From the NCBI GenBank assembly GCA_021779875.1, contig JAJXZV010000191.1:1-9015 (forward strand): a stretch of DNA of 9,015 nt, in the 5' to 3' direction. Positions 1-5,718 of this stretch are shown here, in pieces (positions within the stretch are counted from its first letter, which is position 1; each line of letters opens with the position of its first letter). This stretch comes from Pseudomonadota bacterium (GTDB lineage: Bacteria; Pseudomonadota; Gammaproteobacteria; Steroidobacterales; Steroidobacteraceae). The notes below the pieces were generated by a model, which saw only the letters and a list, made by a program, of their open reading frames with translations, did not search any database and was not told where the DNA came from. The translations under genes were made by a program, and so were the position numbers.

Positions 1-203
1 GTCAGATCCGAGTACCCGGCGGCGAGCAGATGGTCGACCAGCGTCGAGGCGCCGCCGCCGACGTCGATCAGCGGGGCGTCGCGCGCGACGCCGCTGTCGG
101 CGATCAGCGCGAGCGATACCGCGGGCCGCGTCTGGTACCAGCTCACCGCATCGACGGCCTTGGTCCGGTAGACCTGCGCCCAGTGCTCGTGCGGCTCGGT
201 CAC
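1..203 (-). CDS. Class I SAM-dependent methyltransferase, N-terminal part (cut by window edge)
   Basis: The first 67 residues are visible. Residues 45-55 (LIDVGGGASTL) form the glycine-rich motif I that binds S-adenosylmethionine, followed by a helix (LVDHLLAAGY). The N-terminus (HWAQVYRTK, then VSWYQ) resembles a widespread family of small methyltransferases of uncertain substrate. The start is a GTG at 203 that overlaps the upstream doxX TGA (GTGA), so translation is probably coupled. It is the fifth gene of the arsenic operon. The visible part lacks the N-terminal cysteine features of ArsM arsenite methyltransferases, so I do not call it arsM, and the acceptor is unknown. The rest of the protein, including any substrate-binding part, lies outside the window. 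Confidence 0.85.
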   Translation of the reverse strand, partial: MTEPHEHWAQVYRTKAVDAVSWYQTRPAVSLALIADSGVARDAPLIDVGGGASTLVDHLLAAGYSDL

Positions 204-682
204 GGTCGGCGGCCCCGCCGAGCGAGCCGGGCGTCCATCGACCAGGGTCCGGCGCCCTCGATCAGCAGAAACAGGGCGCCGAGCAGCATGCAGAAGTCGG
301 TACGCGCCTCGTGGGCCGCGCTCCAGAAGCCGTATCGGGCGAGCGCCGCGACGTGGAACATCCCTACGTCGTGGCCCACCAGCACGGGCAGCTTGGTCGA
401 GACGATGGCGACGAGCATGATGACGATGAGCGGGATCGCGGCGAGCCGGGTCGCGAGGCCCAGGACGATCAGCAGCCCGCAGGCGAGTTCGACCACGCCG
501 ACGAAGGGTCCGAGGACTTCGGGCCAGGGCAGGCCGATCTTCGCGAACCGGCCGGCACCCAGGATGGCCGGGAACAGGAGCTTCTGCAGGCCCTCGGGCA
601 CGAAGACCACCAAGCCGACCATCAGCCGGATGAGGAGGGTGGCGGTCGCGGAACGCGTTACCAGCCAGCGTGGCGCGGTCAT
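200..682 (-). CDS. DoxX family membrane protein
   Basis: A 160-residue protein with about four membrane helices (roughly residues 14-33, 58-76, 79-98 and 130-150). The motif PEGLQKLLFP follows the first helix, ELACGLLIVLGLATRLAA sits in the middle, and ARTDFCMLLG lies before the last helix, the pattern of the DoxX family. DoxX proteins are small inner-membrane proteins related to a thiosulfate:quinone oxidoreductase subunit; most, including this one, have no assigned reaction. I chose the ATG at 682 because AGGAGG lies 8 nt upstream. An in-frame TTG at 778 would add 32 residues but has no ribosome site. The gene lies about 100 bp after acr3 and its stop overlaps the methyltransferase start, so it is part of the arsenic operon, perhaps in a redox or membrane-stress role (inference). 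Confidence 0.88.
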   Translation of the reverse strand: MTAPRWLVTRSATATLLIRLMVGLVVFVPEGLQKLLFPAILGAGRFAKIGLPWPEVLGPFVGVVELACGLLIVLGLATRLAAIPLIVIMLVAIVSTKLPVLVGHDVGMFHVAALARYGFWSAAHEARTDFCMLLGALFLLIEGAGPWSMDARLARRGRRP

Positions 683-690
683 GGCCCAGG

Positions 691-696
691 CCTCCT
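691..696 (-). promoter_or_regulatory. Strong Shine-Dalgarno of doxX
   Basis: The minus strand reads AGGAGG, 8 nt before the ATG at 682. This full-consensus site decides the doxX start over the in-frame upstream TTG at 778. Confidence 0.75.
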
Positions 697-756
697 GCGG
701 CGTGTCGTGAAAAAGCCCGCCGAACAATTCGCGTACCTTGCGCTTGGCGCCGGTGA

Positions 757-775
757 GCGCGCGGCGGCCGCGCGC
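757..775 (-). other. Perfect GC hairpin in the acr3-doxX gap
   Basis: Nine-base arms (GCGCGCGGC and GCCGCGCGC) flank a single G, so the RNA would fold into a stem of about 8 bp with a 3-nt loop. It starts about 10 nt after the acr3 stop and lies about 60 nt upstream of the doxX ribosome site. No T-run follows it on the minus strand, so it is not a standard intrinsic terminator. An RNA processing or stability element that sets acr3 versus doxX expression is possible, but GC-rich DNA yields such palindromes by chance. Confidence 0.4.
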
Positions 776-784
776 CAAAACGTA

Positions 785-1837
785 CTACGATGGCGAGGGT
801 GCCGCAAGCGTCCGGGTGCGGCCCCGCTCGTACCAGCCCTGGGTGCGATTGACGATGCGCACCACGAGCAGCATCGCCGGCACCTCGACGAGCACGCCGA
901 CCACCGTGGCGAGCGCCGCACCGGAGCGAAATCCGAACAGGCTGATGGCCGCCGCCACGGCGAGCTCGAAGAAGTTCGAGGCGCCGATGAGCGCCGAGGG
1001 GCAGGCGACGCGGTGCGATTCGCCGACGGCGCGATTCAGGCCATAGGCGAGCGCGGCGTTCAGGAACACCTGAAGGAGAATGGGCACGGCGAGCAGGGCG
1101 ATGATGCGCGGCTGCCCGACGAGGGCGCCGCCCTGAAAGGCGAACAGCAGCACGAGGGTCAGGAGCAGCGCGCCGATCGACCACGGCCCCGAGCGGGCGA
1201 GCGCCGCGCCGAGGGCGCCGCCGCCGCGGCGCACGAGCGCGCGCCGCAAGCCCTGCGCGAGCAGCAGCGGCACGAGGATGTACAGGACCACCGAGGTCGC
1301 GAGCGTGCTCCACGGCACGGTGATGGCGGAGAGCCCGAGCAGCAGACCCACGATCGGGGCGAAGGCGAACATCATGATGGTGTCGTTGAGCGCGACCTGG
1401 GAGAGCGTGAACAGCGGGTCACCGTCGGACAGGCGGCTCCAGACGAACACCATGGCGGTGCACGGCGCGGCGGCGAGCAGGATCAGCCCCGCGACGTAGC
1501 CGTCGAGCTCGGCGGCCGGCAGCCAGCGCGCGAACAGGTGCCGGATGAAGAGCCAGGCCAGGAACGCCATGGAGAAGGGCTTGACCAGCCAGTTGACCAG
1601 CAGGGTCACGCCGATGCCGCGCACATGACGGCGCACCTCGCCGAGCGCGGCGAAATCGACCTTGACCAGCATCGGAATGATCATCGCCCAGATCAGCAGG
1701 CCCACCGGCAGGTTGACCTGGGCCACCGAGAGGCGGCCGATCGCCTGGACGGGTGCGGGCGCCCATTGCCCGAGCGCGATCCCGGCGACGATGCACGACA
1801 GCACCCAGACCGACAGATAGCGTTCGAACCGGCTCAA
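785..1837 (-). CDS. arsB: Arsenite efflux permease, ACR3 family
   Basis: A 350-residue inner-membrane carrier of usual ACR3 length, with about ten hydrophobic segments, that exports arsenite (and in some members antimonite) using the proton motive force. Family signatures are the start FERYLSVWVL, the motif APCTAMVFVWS with Cys126 in the fourth segment, and NFFELAVAAAISLFG with VGVLVEVPAML near the end (Glu318). The conserved Cys and Glu are known to be needed for transport in characterised ACR3 proteins. The start is a TTG at 1837 overlapping the arsC stop (TTGA). No in-frame ATG occurs until residue 52, and FERYLSVW is where family members begin, so the TTG is well supported. It follows arsR-arsC and completes the core resistance pathway. 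This is not the unrelated 12-helix ArsB; databases use arsB, acr3 or arsJ-like names loosely. Confidence 0.96.
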   Translation of the reverse strand: MSRFERYLSVWVLSCIVAGIALGQWAPAPVQAIGRLSVAQVNLPVGLLIWAMIIPMLVKVDFAALGEVRRHVRGIGVTLLVNWLVKPFSMAFLAWLFIRHLFARWLPAAELDGYVAGLILLAAAPCTAMVFVWSRLSDGDPLFTLSQVALNDTIMMFAFAPIVGLLLGLSAITVPWSTLATSVVLYILVPLLLAQGLRRALVRRGGGALGAALARSGPWSIGALLLTLVLLFAFQGGALVGQPRIIALLAVPILLQVFLNAALAYGLNRAVGESHRVACPSALIGASNFFELAVAAAISLFGFRSGAALATVVGVLVEVPAMLLVVRIVNRTQGWYERGRTRTLAAPSPS

Positions 1838-2346
1838 TCGGCGGCCGCCCGCGGGAGCTTGCCGATCTCATCGAGCCGCTCCTGCAGGCGCATCCGGTCG
1901 ATGCTCGCGATCGGCAGGCTGAGGAACAGCTTGATGCGGTTCTCGAGCTGCCGGAAGGCCAGCCGAAAGGCCGCCTTGCGCTCGAGCTCCGAGCCCACGG
2001 CCGCGGCCGGATCGGGAATCCCCCAGTGCGCCGTGACCGGCTGTCCGGGCCAGTACGGGCAGACCTCGCCCGCGGCGTCGTCGCACACGGTGAACACGAA
2101 GTCGAGGTGCGGGCCGCCGGGCCGGGCGAGTTCGTCCCAGCTCTTGCTGCGCAGGCCCGCGGTGGGCAAGTCGAGGGTCCTCAGGAGCTCGAGCGCCATG
2201 GGGTGCACGGCGCCCTTCGGGTGGCTGCCGGCGCTGAAGGCGCGAAACCGCCCCTCGCCGCGCTGATTCAGGATGGCTTCGCCGAGGATGCTGCGCGCCG
2301 AGTTGCCGGTGCACAGGAACAGGACGTTGTAGGCGCTCTGGGTCAT
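1834..2346 (-). CDS. arsC: Arsenate reductase, low-molecular-weight phosphatase type
   Basis: A 170-residue cytoplasmic enzyme that reduces arsenate to arsenite for export by Acr3. The phosphatase P-loop CTGNSARS holds catalytic Cys12 and Arg18. Two further cysteines, Cys88 and Cys96 in the stretch VCDDAAGEVCPYWPG, fit the redox-relay cysteines of this fold, and HWGIPDPA carries the general-acid Asp (Asp112). The spacing of the second and third Cys is eight, one more than in the Bacillus enzyme, so the electron donor (thioredoxin or glutaredoxin) cannot be read from the sequence. I chose ATG 2346 because GAGGAG lies 7 nt upstream; a TTG at 2361 would sit inside that site. The stop overlaps the acr3 start. 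The C-terminal tail of about 30 residues is basic and helical. Confidence 0.95.
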   Translation of the reverse strand: MTQSAYNVLFLCTGNSARSILGEAILNQRGEGRFRAFSAGSHPKGAVHPMALELLRTLDLPTAGLRSKSWDELARPGGPHLDFVFTVCDDAAGEVCPYWPGQPVTAHWGIPDPAAAVGSELERKAAFRLAFRQLENRIKLFLSLPIASIDRMRLQERLDEIGKLPRAAAD

Positions 2347-2353
2347 GGAGGGG

Positions 2354-2359
2354 CTCCTC
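2354..2359 (-). promoter_or_regulatory. Shine-Dalgarno of arsC overlapping the arsR stop
   Basis: The minus strand reads GAGGAG 7 nt before the arsC ATG. The arsR stop codon TGA (2360-2358) lies in the same bases, so a ribosome ending arsR would uncover or occupy the arsC start region. This supports coupled translation and fixes the arsC start. Confidence 0.7.
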
Positions 2360-2723
2360 AACGGGGATTCGTGGAGATCGCCGCGGAGGCGCCGCGGCGC
2401 CGTGCCGACGGCAGGTCGCAGGAGCCGCAGTCCTCGTCCGCCAGCGAGCAGCAGTTCGCGGTGAGGAATTCGACGAGCCCGCGCATGCGCGGGAAGTTCG
2501 GGCGGTACAGGAGGAAGCGGCCGTCGCGCCGCGCCTCGATGAGCCCGGCCTGCTGCAATTCCTTGAGATGAAACGAGAGCGTCGGGGCCGGAATGCCGAG
2601 CCTCTCGCGCAGCCGCGTCGGGCTGTAGCCCTCGGGGCCGCGCTTGACCAGCAGGCGAAACAGCGCCAGGCGGGAATCCTGGGCCAGTGCGGCGAGGGCG
2701 GTCACGGCATCTTTTGATTTCAT
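2358..2723 (-). CDS. arsR: ArsR family arsenite-responsive repressor
   Basis: A 121-residue winged-helix repressor of the SmtB/ArsR family that should bind its own promoter as a dimer and leave it when arsenite binds. The DNA-reading part is at residues 34-60 (YSPTRLRERLG then APTLSFHLKELQQAGLI), followed by the wing RRDGRFLLYRPNF. It lacks the classical CxC pair in the recognition helix. Instead it has Cys91-Cys92 and Cys99/Cys102 near the C-terminus (NCCSLADEDCGSCD), the arrangement of the atypical Acidithiobacillus-type ArsR, where As(III) is bound by C-terminal cysteines. First gene of the operon, divergent from chrB. The ATG at 2723 has no good ribosome site (only GGA 3 nt away), and the likely transcription start is within a few bases of it, so the message may be leaderless. 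Confidence 0.95.
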   Translation of the reverse strand: MKSKDAVTALAALAQDSRLALFRLLVKRGPEGYSPTRLRERLGIPAPTLSFHLKELQQAGLIEARRDGRFLLYRPNFPRMRGLVEFLTANCCSLADEDCGSCDLPSARRRGASAAISTNPR

Positions 2724-2730
2724 AATTCCA

Positions 2731-2758
2731 GTTTTATAGAAATATAATCGGCTGTCAA
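2731..2758 (-). promoter_or_regulatory. Putative sigma-70 promoter of the ars operon
   Basis: On the minus strand a perfect TTGACA (2758-2753) is followed after 16 nt by TAAAAC (2736-2731), or after 14 nt by the better hexamer TATAAA (2738-2733). Either choice puts transcription start within about 5 nt of the arsR ATG. The region is strongly AT-rich compared with its surroundings. The exact -10 is uncertain. Confidence 0.6.
2734..2747. promoter_or_regulatory. Candidate ArsR operator (short dyad)
   Basis: The inverted repeat TTATA-gaaa-TATAA overlaps the -10 region of the ars promoter, where an ArsR dimer would block RNA polymerase. Arms of only 5 bp in AT-rich DNA can arise by chance, so this is a placement guess. 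Confidence 0.3.
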
Positions 2759-2814
2759 CGGCGGGCCGCGCATTACGAGGCGGGATCGAGCCGCGAGATG
2801 GTCGAGCAAGGATT

Positions 2815-2842
2815 TTGTTATTTATATGACATTATGTAGTAT
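2815..2842 (+). promoter_or_regulatory. Putative sigma-70 promoter of chrB
   Basis: TTGTTA (2815-2820), a 16-nt spacer, then TAGTAT (2837-2842). The expected transcription start is around 2848-2850, directly at the chrB ATG (2851), which has no Shine-Dalgarno. This points to a leaderless or nearly leaderless chrB mRNA. Confidence 0.5.
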
Positions 2843-2850
2843 GTATTACA
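2835..2850. promoter_or_regulatory. Imperfect palindrome at the chrB start, candidate ChrB operator
   Basis: TGTAGTA-TG-TATTACA has 7-bp arms with one mismatch, overlaps the proposed -10 and ends at the base before the chrB ATG. A repressor bound here would block transcription start. ChrB proteins are known to act as chromate-sensitive regulators of their own operons, so autoregulation is the simplest reading. Confidence 0.45.
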
Positions 2851-3816
2851 ATGCGATCACCCCCGGTCCTCTGGCTGCTGCTCGTGACCAATCTTCCCGG
2901 CCGCAATCCGACCCTGCGGATGCGCGCCTGGCGGGCTTTGAAGGTCGCCGGCGCCGGCTCGCTGCGGGACGGTGCGTATCTGCTTCCGGACGTGGGTGCC
3001 TCGCGGAAAGTCCTGGAAGAGCAAGGGACCGTGATCAGGGCCGCGGGTGGATCGGCGCATCTGCTCTCGTTCAAGGCCGACTCCGCGGAGCAGCAGGCGG
3101 AATTCGTCGCCTTGTTCGATCGAACCATGGAATATGCGCAGGCGATCCAGCGGCTCGAGGCCCTCAAGGTCAAACTCGGCAAACAGAGGGAACTGGACGC
3201 GCGGCAGCAGCTCGCCGGCATGGCTCGCGAGGCGTACACCATCGTGGCTCGTGATTTCTTTCCGGGGGAGCCTCGCAAGCAGATGCAGAGCACGCTCGCG
3301 GATGTCGAGCGCGCGATCAACGTCCGCTTCGCGCCCGACGAACCCCGTCCAGCCCAACACGAGATTCGACCTCGGAACCGCAAGGAATATCGCGGACGCA
3401 TCTGGGCGACGCGCGCGCACCTGTGGATCGATCGGGTCGCCTCGGCCTGGCTCATTCGGCGCTTCATCGATCCGCGGGCGAGGTTCGTCTGGCTCGAGCG
3501 CACCAAGGATTGTCCGAAGCGGGCCGTGGGGTTCGATTTCGATGGCGCCGAATTCACGCACGTGGGGTCCAAGGTCACCTTCGAAGTGCTGGTTGCGAGC
3601 TTCGCACTCGACCAGGATGCCGGACTCATCCGCCTGGGAGCCTTGGTCCATCACCTGGACGTCGGCGGTATCCCGGTCGCCGAAGGCCCGGGGTTTGCGA
3701 CCATCATGGCGGGCGCCCGCAAGCTGCAAGCGGATGACGACGCGCTGCTCGGGGGCATGACGCCGGTGCTCGACAGCTTGTACGTCGAATACGCGGGCGC
3801 CGATCGGCCGCATTGA
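2851..3816 (+). CDS. chrB: Chromate resistance regulator ChrB
   Basis: A 321-residue protein, the usual length of full ChrB, with both family domains. The N-terminal domain (about residues 7-150) starts WLLLVTNLPGRNPTLRMRAW and contains GAGSLRDGAYLLPD. The C-terminal domain (about 182-310) contains WATRAHLWIDRVASAW, LIRRFIDPRARF, GFDFDGAEFTHVG and LGALVHHLDVGG. ChrB is reported as a chromate-sensing transcriptional regulator of chr operons (best studied in Ochrobactrum), usually directly upstream of the chromate transporter gene chrA. Here chrA is absent; an outer-membrane protein and a DMT exporter follow. The ATG at 2851 gives a family-typical N-terminus but lacks a ribosome site, matching a leaderless start. 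It is divergent from arsR across 127 bp. I am confident of the family; the inducer in this organism is inferred. Confidence 0.93.
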   Translation: MRSPPVLWLLLVTNLPGRNPTLRMRAWRALKVAGAGSLRDGAYLLPDVGASRKVLEEQGTVIRAAGGSAHLLSFKADSAEQQAEFVALFDRTMEYAQAIQRLEALKVKLGKQRELDARQQLAGMAREAYTIVARDFFPGEPRKQMQSTLADVERAINVRFAPDEPRPAQHEIRPRNRKEYRGRIWATRAHLWIDRVASAWLIRRFIDPRARFVWLERTKDCPKRAVGFDFDGAEFTHVGSKVTFEVLVASFALDQDAGLIRLGALVHHLDVGGIPVAEGPGFATIMAGARKLQADDDALLGGMTPVLDSLYVEYAGADRPH

Positions 3817-3897
3817 TGGAGAGTCCTGCCGGCATCGGCCTCGCAAGGGCGTTCGTGCCGGGCGGCGAGACTCGCGACCTTTCAGCCAACATCCGAC

Positions 3898-3902
3898 GGG
3901 AG
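3898..3902 (+). promoter_or_regulatory. Shine-Dalgarno selecting a TTG start
   Basis: GGGAG lies 9 nt before the TTG at 3912, the start that yields a clean signal peptide for the outer-membrane protein. The alternative ATG at 3816 has no such site. Confidence 0.55.
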
Positions 3903-3911
3903 AATCATCCA

Positions 3912-4610
3912 TTGCGTATCGTGCGATCCTTGCTGCTGGGGTCTTTCGTGAGCGCAGCGCTGCTGCCGCAGCGGGCGGACGCCTTCTGGCTGCTCGGCTT
4001 CTCGACCGCCGATACCCTGCCGCGGGGCGAGCTCGGCGCGATCGCGGGGACCGGGGGGCAATACTCGAGCGTGGGGGATCCCCGGTCCGACAGCTTCACG
4101 CCCTTCCTGCCGCATGCGGGCCTGCGGGTCGGGGTCGCCGACGGCTGGGACGTCGGCTATCGATTGACGCAGGTGGCCCTGCCGTATTCGAGCGCGGGTC
4201 CCTCGCTCGGCGGGGAGGTGGACGTGAAGCATCGATTGACCTCGCCGGAGAGTGCGTGGCAGTCGGCGCTGGTGCTCGGCGTCGCCTATTCCTATCTGGA
4301 TCTCGAGAGCCGCTCGAAGAGCGCCTGGAGTCCGGGCGTCGATTGGGTGGTCAGCCGCCCGGTCGGCCACGATCTCACGGCGATCTCGGAACTGAGGTAC
4401 GTCTACACGGCCATTCCCGCCGGTCCGGGCGGCGAGCAGGCGAACCACGTGAGCGCCACCGGGATCGACTTCGGCCTGCGGATCGGGGTCAAGGCGAAGG
4501 TGTCCATCATTCCGGAGATCGGGCTGTTCGATTTCTCCGGGCGCCTCGCGGGGCGCAACGGCAGCGGCTTCGCCGCGCAGTACGGCGTCGTGCTGGCCTT
4601 TCGGTTCTGA
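3912..4610 (+). CDS. Small outer-membrane beta-barrel protein
   Basis: From the TTG at 3912 the product has 232 residues and a textbook signal peptide: MRIVR, a hydrophobic core, and RADA before Phe25, giving an A-x-A cleavage site. The mature part has no membrane helix or cysteine and shows alternating amphipathic stretches (for example AGLRVGVADGWDVGYRL, GVDWVVSRPV, GIDFGLRIGVKAKVSII). It ends in VVLAFRF, with the terminal Phe recognised by the barrel-assembly machinery. I infer a barrel of about 8-10 strands in the outer membrane and do not recognise a named family. It sits between chrB and the exporter, with 6 nt to the latter, so it may be the outer-membrane part of the same response. 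An in-frame ATG at 3816 overlaps the chrB stop (ATGA) and would add 32 polar residues before the signal; I consider it less likely. Confidence 0.75.
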   Translation: MRIVRSLLLGSFVSAALLPQRADAFWLLGFSTADTLPRGELGAIAGTGGQYSSVGDPRSDSFTPFLPHAGLRVGVADGWDVGYRLTQVALPYSSAGPSLGGEVDVKHRLTSPESAWQSALVLGVAYSYLDLESRSKSAWSPGVDWVVSRPVGHDLTAISELRYVYTAIPAGPGGEQANHVSATGIDFGLRIGVKAKVSIIPEIGLFDFSGRLAGRNGSGFAAQYGVVLAFRF

Positions 4611-4616
4611 GGCACC

Positions 4617-5693
4617 ATGGCGCGCATGAATCGGTCCCGGCCAACCTGGCTCGATCGCCGACCGGCGCTCGAGGGCGGCTTGCTCGCGCTGTTGGCGGCC
4701 TTGCTGTTCGGCGTCAGCACCCCCTTGGTGCAGCGCTTCGGGGCCGGCGTGGGCAGCTTCGCCACGGCCGGCTTGCTCTACGCCGGCGCCGCACTCGTCG
4801 GCGCGTTGCTGCGGCGTCCGGTCGATCGCGAGGCGCACTTGCGTCCCGGCGATTTGCCGCGGCTCGCGCTGATGGCGCTGTTCGGCGCCGGATTGGGGCC
4901 GGTGGCCCTGGCCTGGGGGCTGCAGCACACGAGCGGTGCGAGCGCCTCGCTGATGCTGACGCTCGAGGCCGTGTTCACCGCCGTTCTGGCGAGGCTCTTC
5001 TATCACGAGGCGCTGGGCGGGCGGGTCGCGCTCGCCCTGTCGCTGCTGACGGCCGGCGGTCTGGCGCTGGCGCTCGACCGTGCGCAGGCCGCGGGCGGTC
5101 AGCTGATCGGGCTCCTGGCGGTCGCGGCGGCCACGGTGTTCTGGGGCGTGGACAACACGCTCTCGCGCGCGCTGTCGGCACGCGATCCGGGCCGGGTCGT
5201 GATGCTCAAGGGCGCGCTCGGCGCGGCGGCGACGGCGTCATTGGCGGCCGTCTACGGCGAGCCGGTCCCCGCGCTGCCGGCGGCGGCCGGCCTGCTGCTC
5301 GTGGGCGCGACGGGCTATGGCCTGAGTCTGCGTTTCTATCTGCTCGCGCAGCGCTCGTTCGGCGCGGCCCGGACGGGCTCCGTGTTCGCCTTCGCGCCCT
5401 TCGTGGGCGCGCTGCTCGCGCTGCTGCTCGGCGAGCGCGGCGGCGGCGCCTGGATGATGGCGGGCGCGGCGCTCATGATGCTCGGCATCGTGATTCACCT
5501 GGCCGAGAGCCATGCGCACGAACATGAACACGAGGCGATGGACCACGAGCACGCGCACCGCCACGACGACGGCCACCACGACCACGTGCACGATCCCATG
5601 CCCGAAGGATCGCACAGCCATTTCCATCGGCATGCGCCCACGAGGCACGGGCACGCGCACATGCCCGACGAGCATCACGCGCATCGGCATTGA
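4617..5693 (+). CDS. DMT superfamily (EamA) exporter with histidine-rich C-terminal tail
   Basis: A 358-residue inner-membrane protein with about ten helices arranged as two EamA repeats (about residues 19-148 and 160-292). The repeats show the typical small-residue patterns: ALLFGVSTPLVQRFG at the start of the first, LEAVFTAVLARLFYHE at its end, ATVFWGVDNTLSRALS at the start of the second and FAFAPFVGALLALLLGE at its end. After the last helix a 61-residue soluble tail (298-358) holds 23 His among Asp/Glu residues, as HxH and HH pairs, a likely metal-binding segment. EamA proteins mostly export metabolites; the tail suggests a divalent-metal link, but the substrate is unknown. ATG 4617 follows the beta-barrel stop by 6 nt with GAGG only 4 nt upstream; ATG 4626 is an alternative. 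The operon order suggests control by ChrB. Confidence 0.9.
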   Translation: MARMNRSRPTWLDRRPALEGGLLALLAALLFGVSTPLVQRFGAGVGSFATAGLLYAGAALVGALLRRPVDREAHLRPGDLPRLALMALFGAGLGPVALAWGLQHTSGASASLMLTLEAVFTAVLARLFYHEALGGRVALALSLLTAGGLALALDRAQAAGGQLIGLLAVAAATVFWGVDNTLSRALSARDPGRVVMLKGALGAAATASLAAVYGEPVPALPAAAGLLLVGATGYGLSLRFYLLAQRSFGAARTGSVFAFAPFVGALLALLLGERGGGAWMMAGAALMMLGIVIHLAESHAHEHEHEAMDHEHAHRHDDGHHDHVHDPMPEGSHSHFHRHAPTRHGHAHMPDEHHAHRH

Positions 5694-5695
5694 GG

Positions 5696-5713
5696 CCGGC
5701 GGCCCGCCTCCGG
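5696..5713. terminator. Possible hairpin between convergent genes
   Basis: CCGGCGG and CCTCCGG can pair (one C/T mismatch) around a CCCG loop, in the 25-bp gap between the exporter stop and the stop of the opposing gene. The position suits a shared terminator, but no T-run follows in either direction, so the support is weak. Confidence 0.3.
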
Positions 5714-5718
5714 TGAGC

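Noticed and set aside
1..203. arsM arsenite methyltransferase
   Set aside because: The visible N-terminus has a SAM motif but no ArsM-type cysteines and resembles a different small methyltransferase family.
311..2266. Long plus-strand open frame of 651 codons
   Set aside because: It is antisense to doxX, acr3 and arsC. Its product is a low-complexity mix of Glu, Arg, Gly, His and Gln, typical of the reverse frame of GC-rich genes.
3817..3911. Separate small gene or terminator between chrB and the barrel gene
   Set aside because: No hairpin with a T-run and no independent start-stop frame with a ribosome site was seen; it is probably leader or an alternative N-terminus.
3882..5006. Minus-strand open frame of 374 codons opposite the barrel and exporter genes
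   Set aside because: Low-complexity translation without any recognisable fold; the plus-strand genes have a signal peptide and membrane repeats.
5508..5690. DNA tandem repeat or CRISPR-like array
   Set aside because: The repetitive look comes from His codons (cac/cat) alternating with acidic or small residues; there is no fixed repeat unit or spacer pattern.
4617..5693. ChrA chromate transporter following chrB
   Set aside because: The protein shows two EamA repeats and a His tail and has none of the ChrA family's characteristic sequence.
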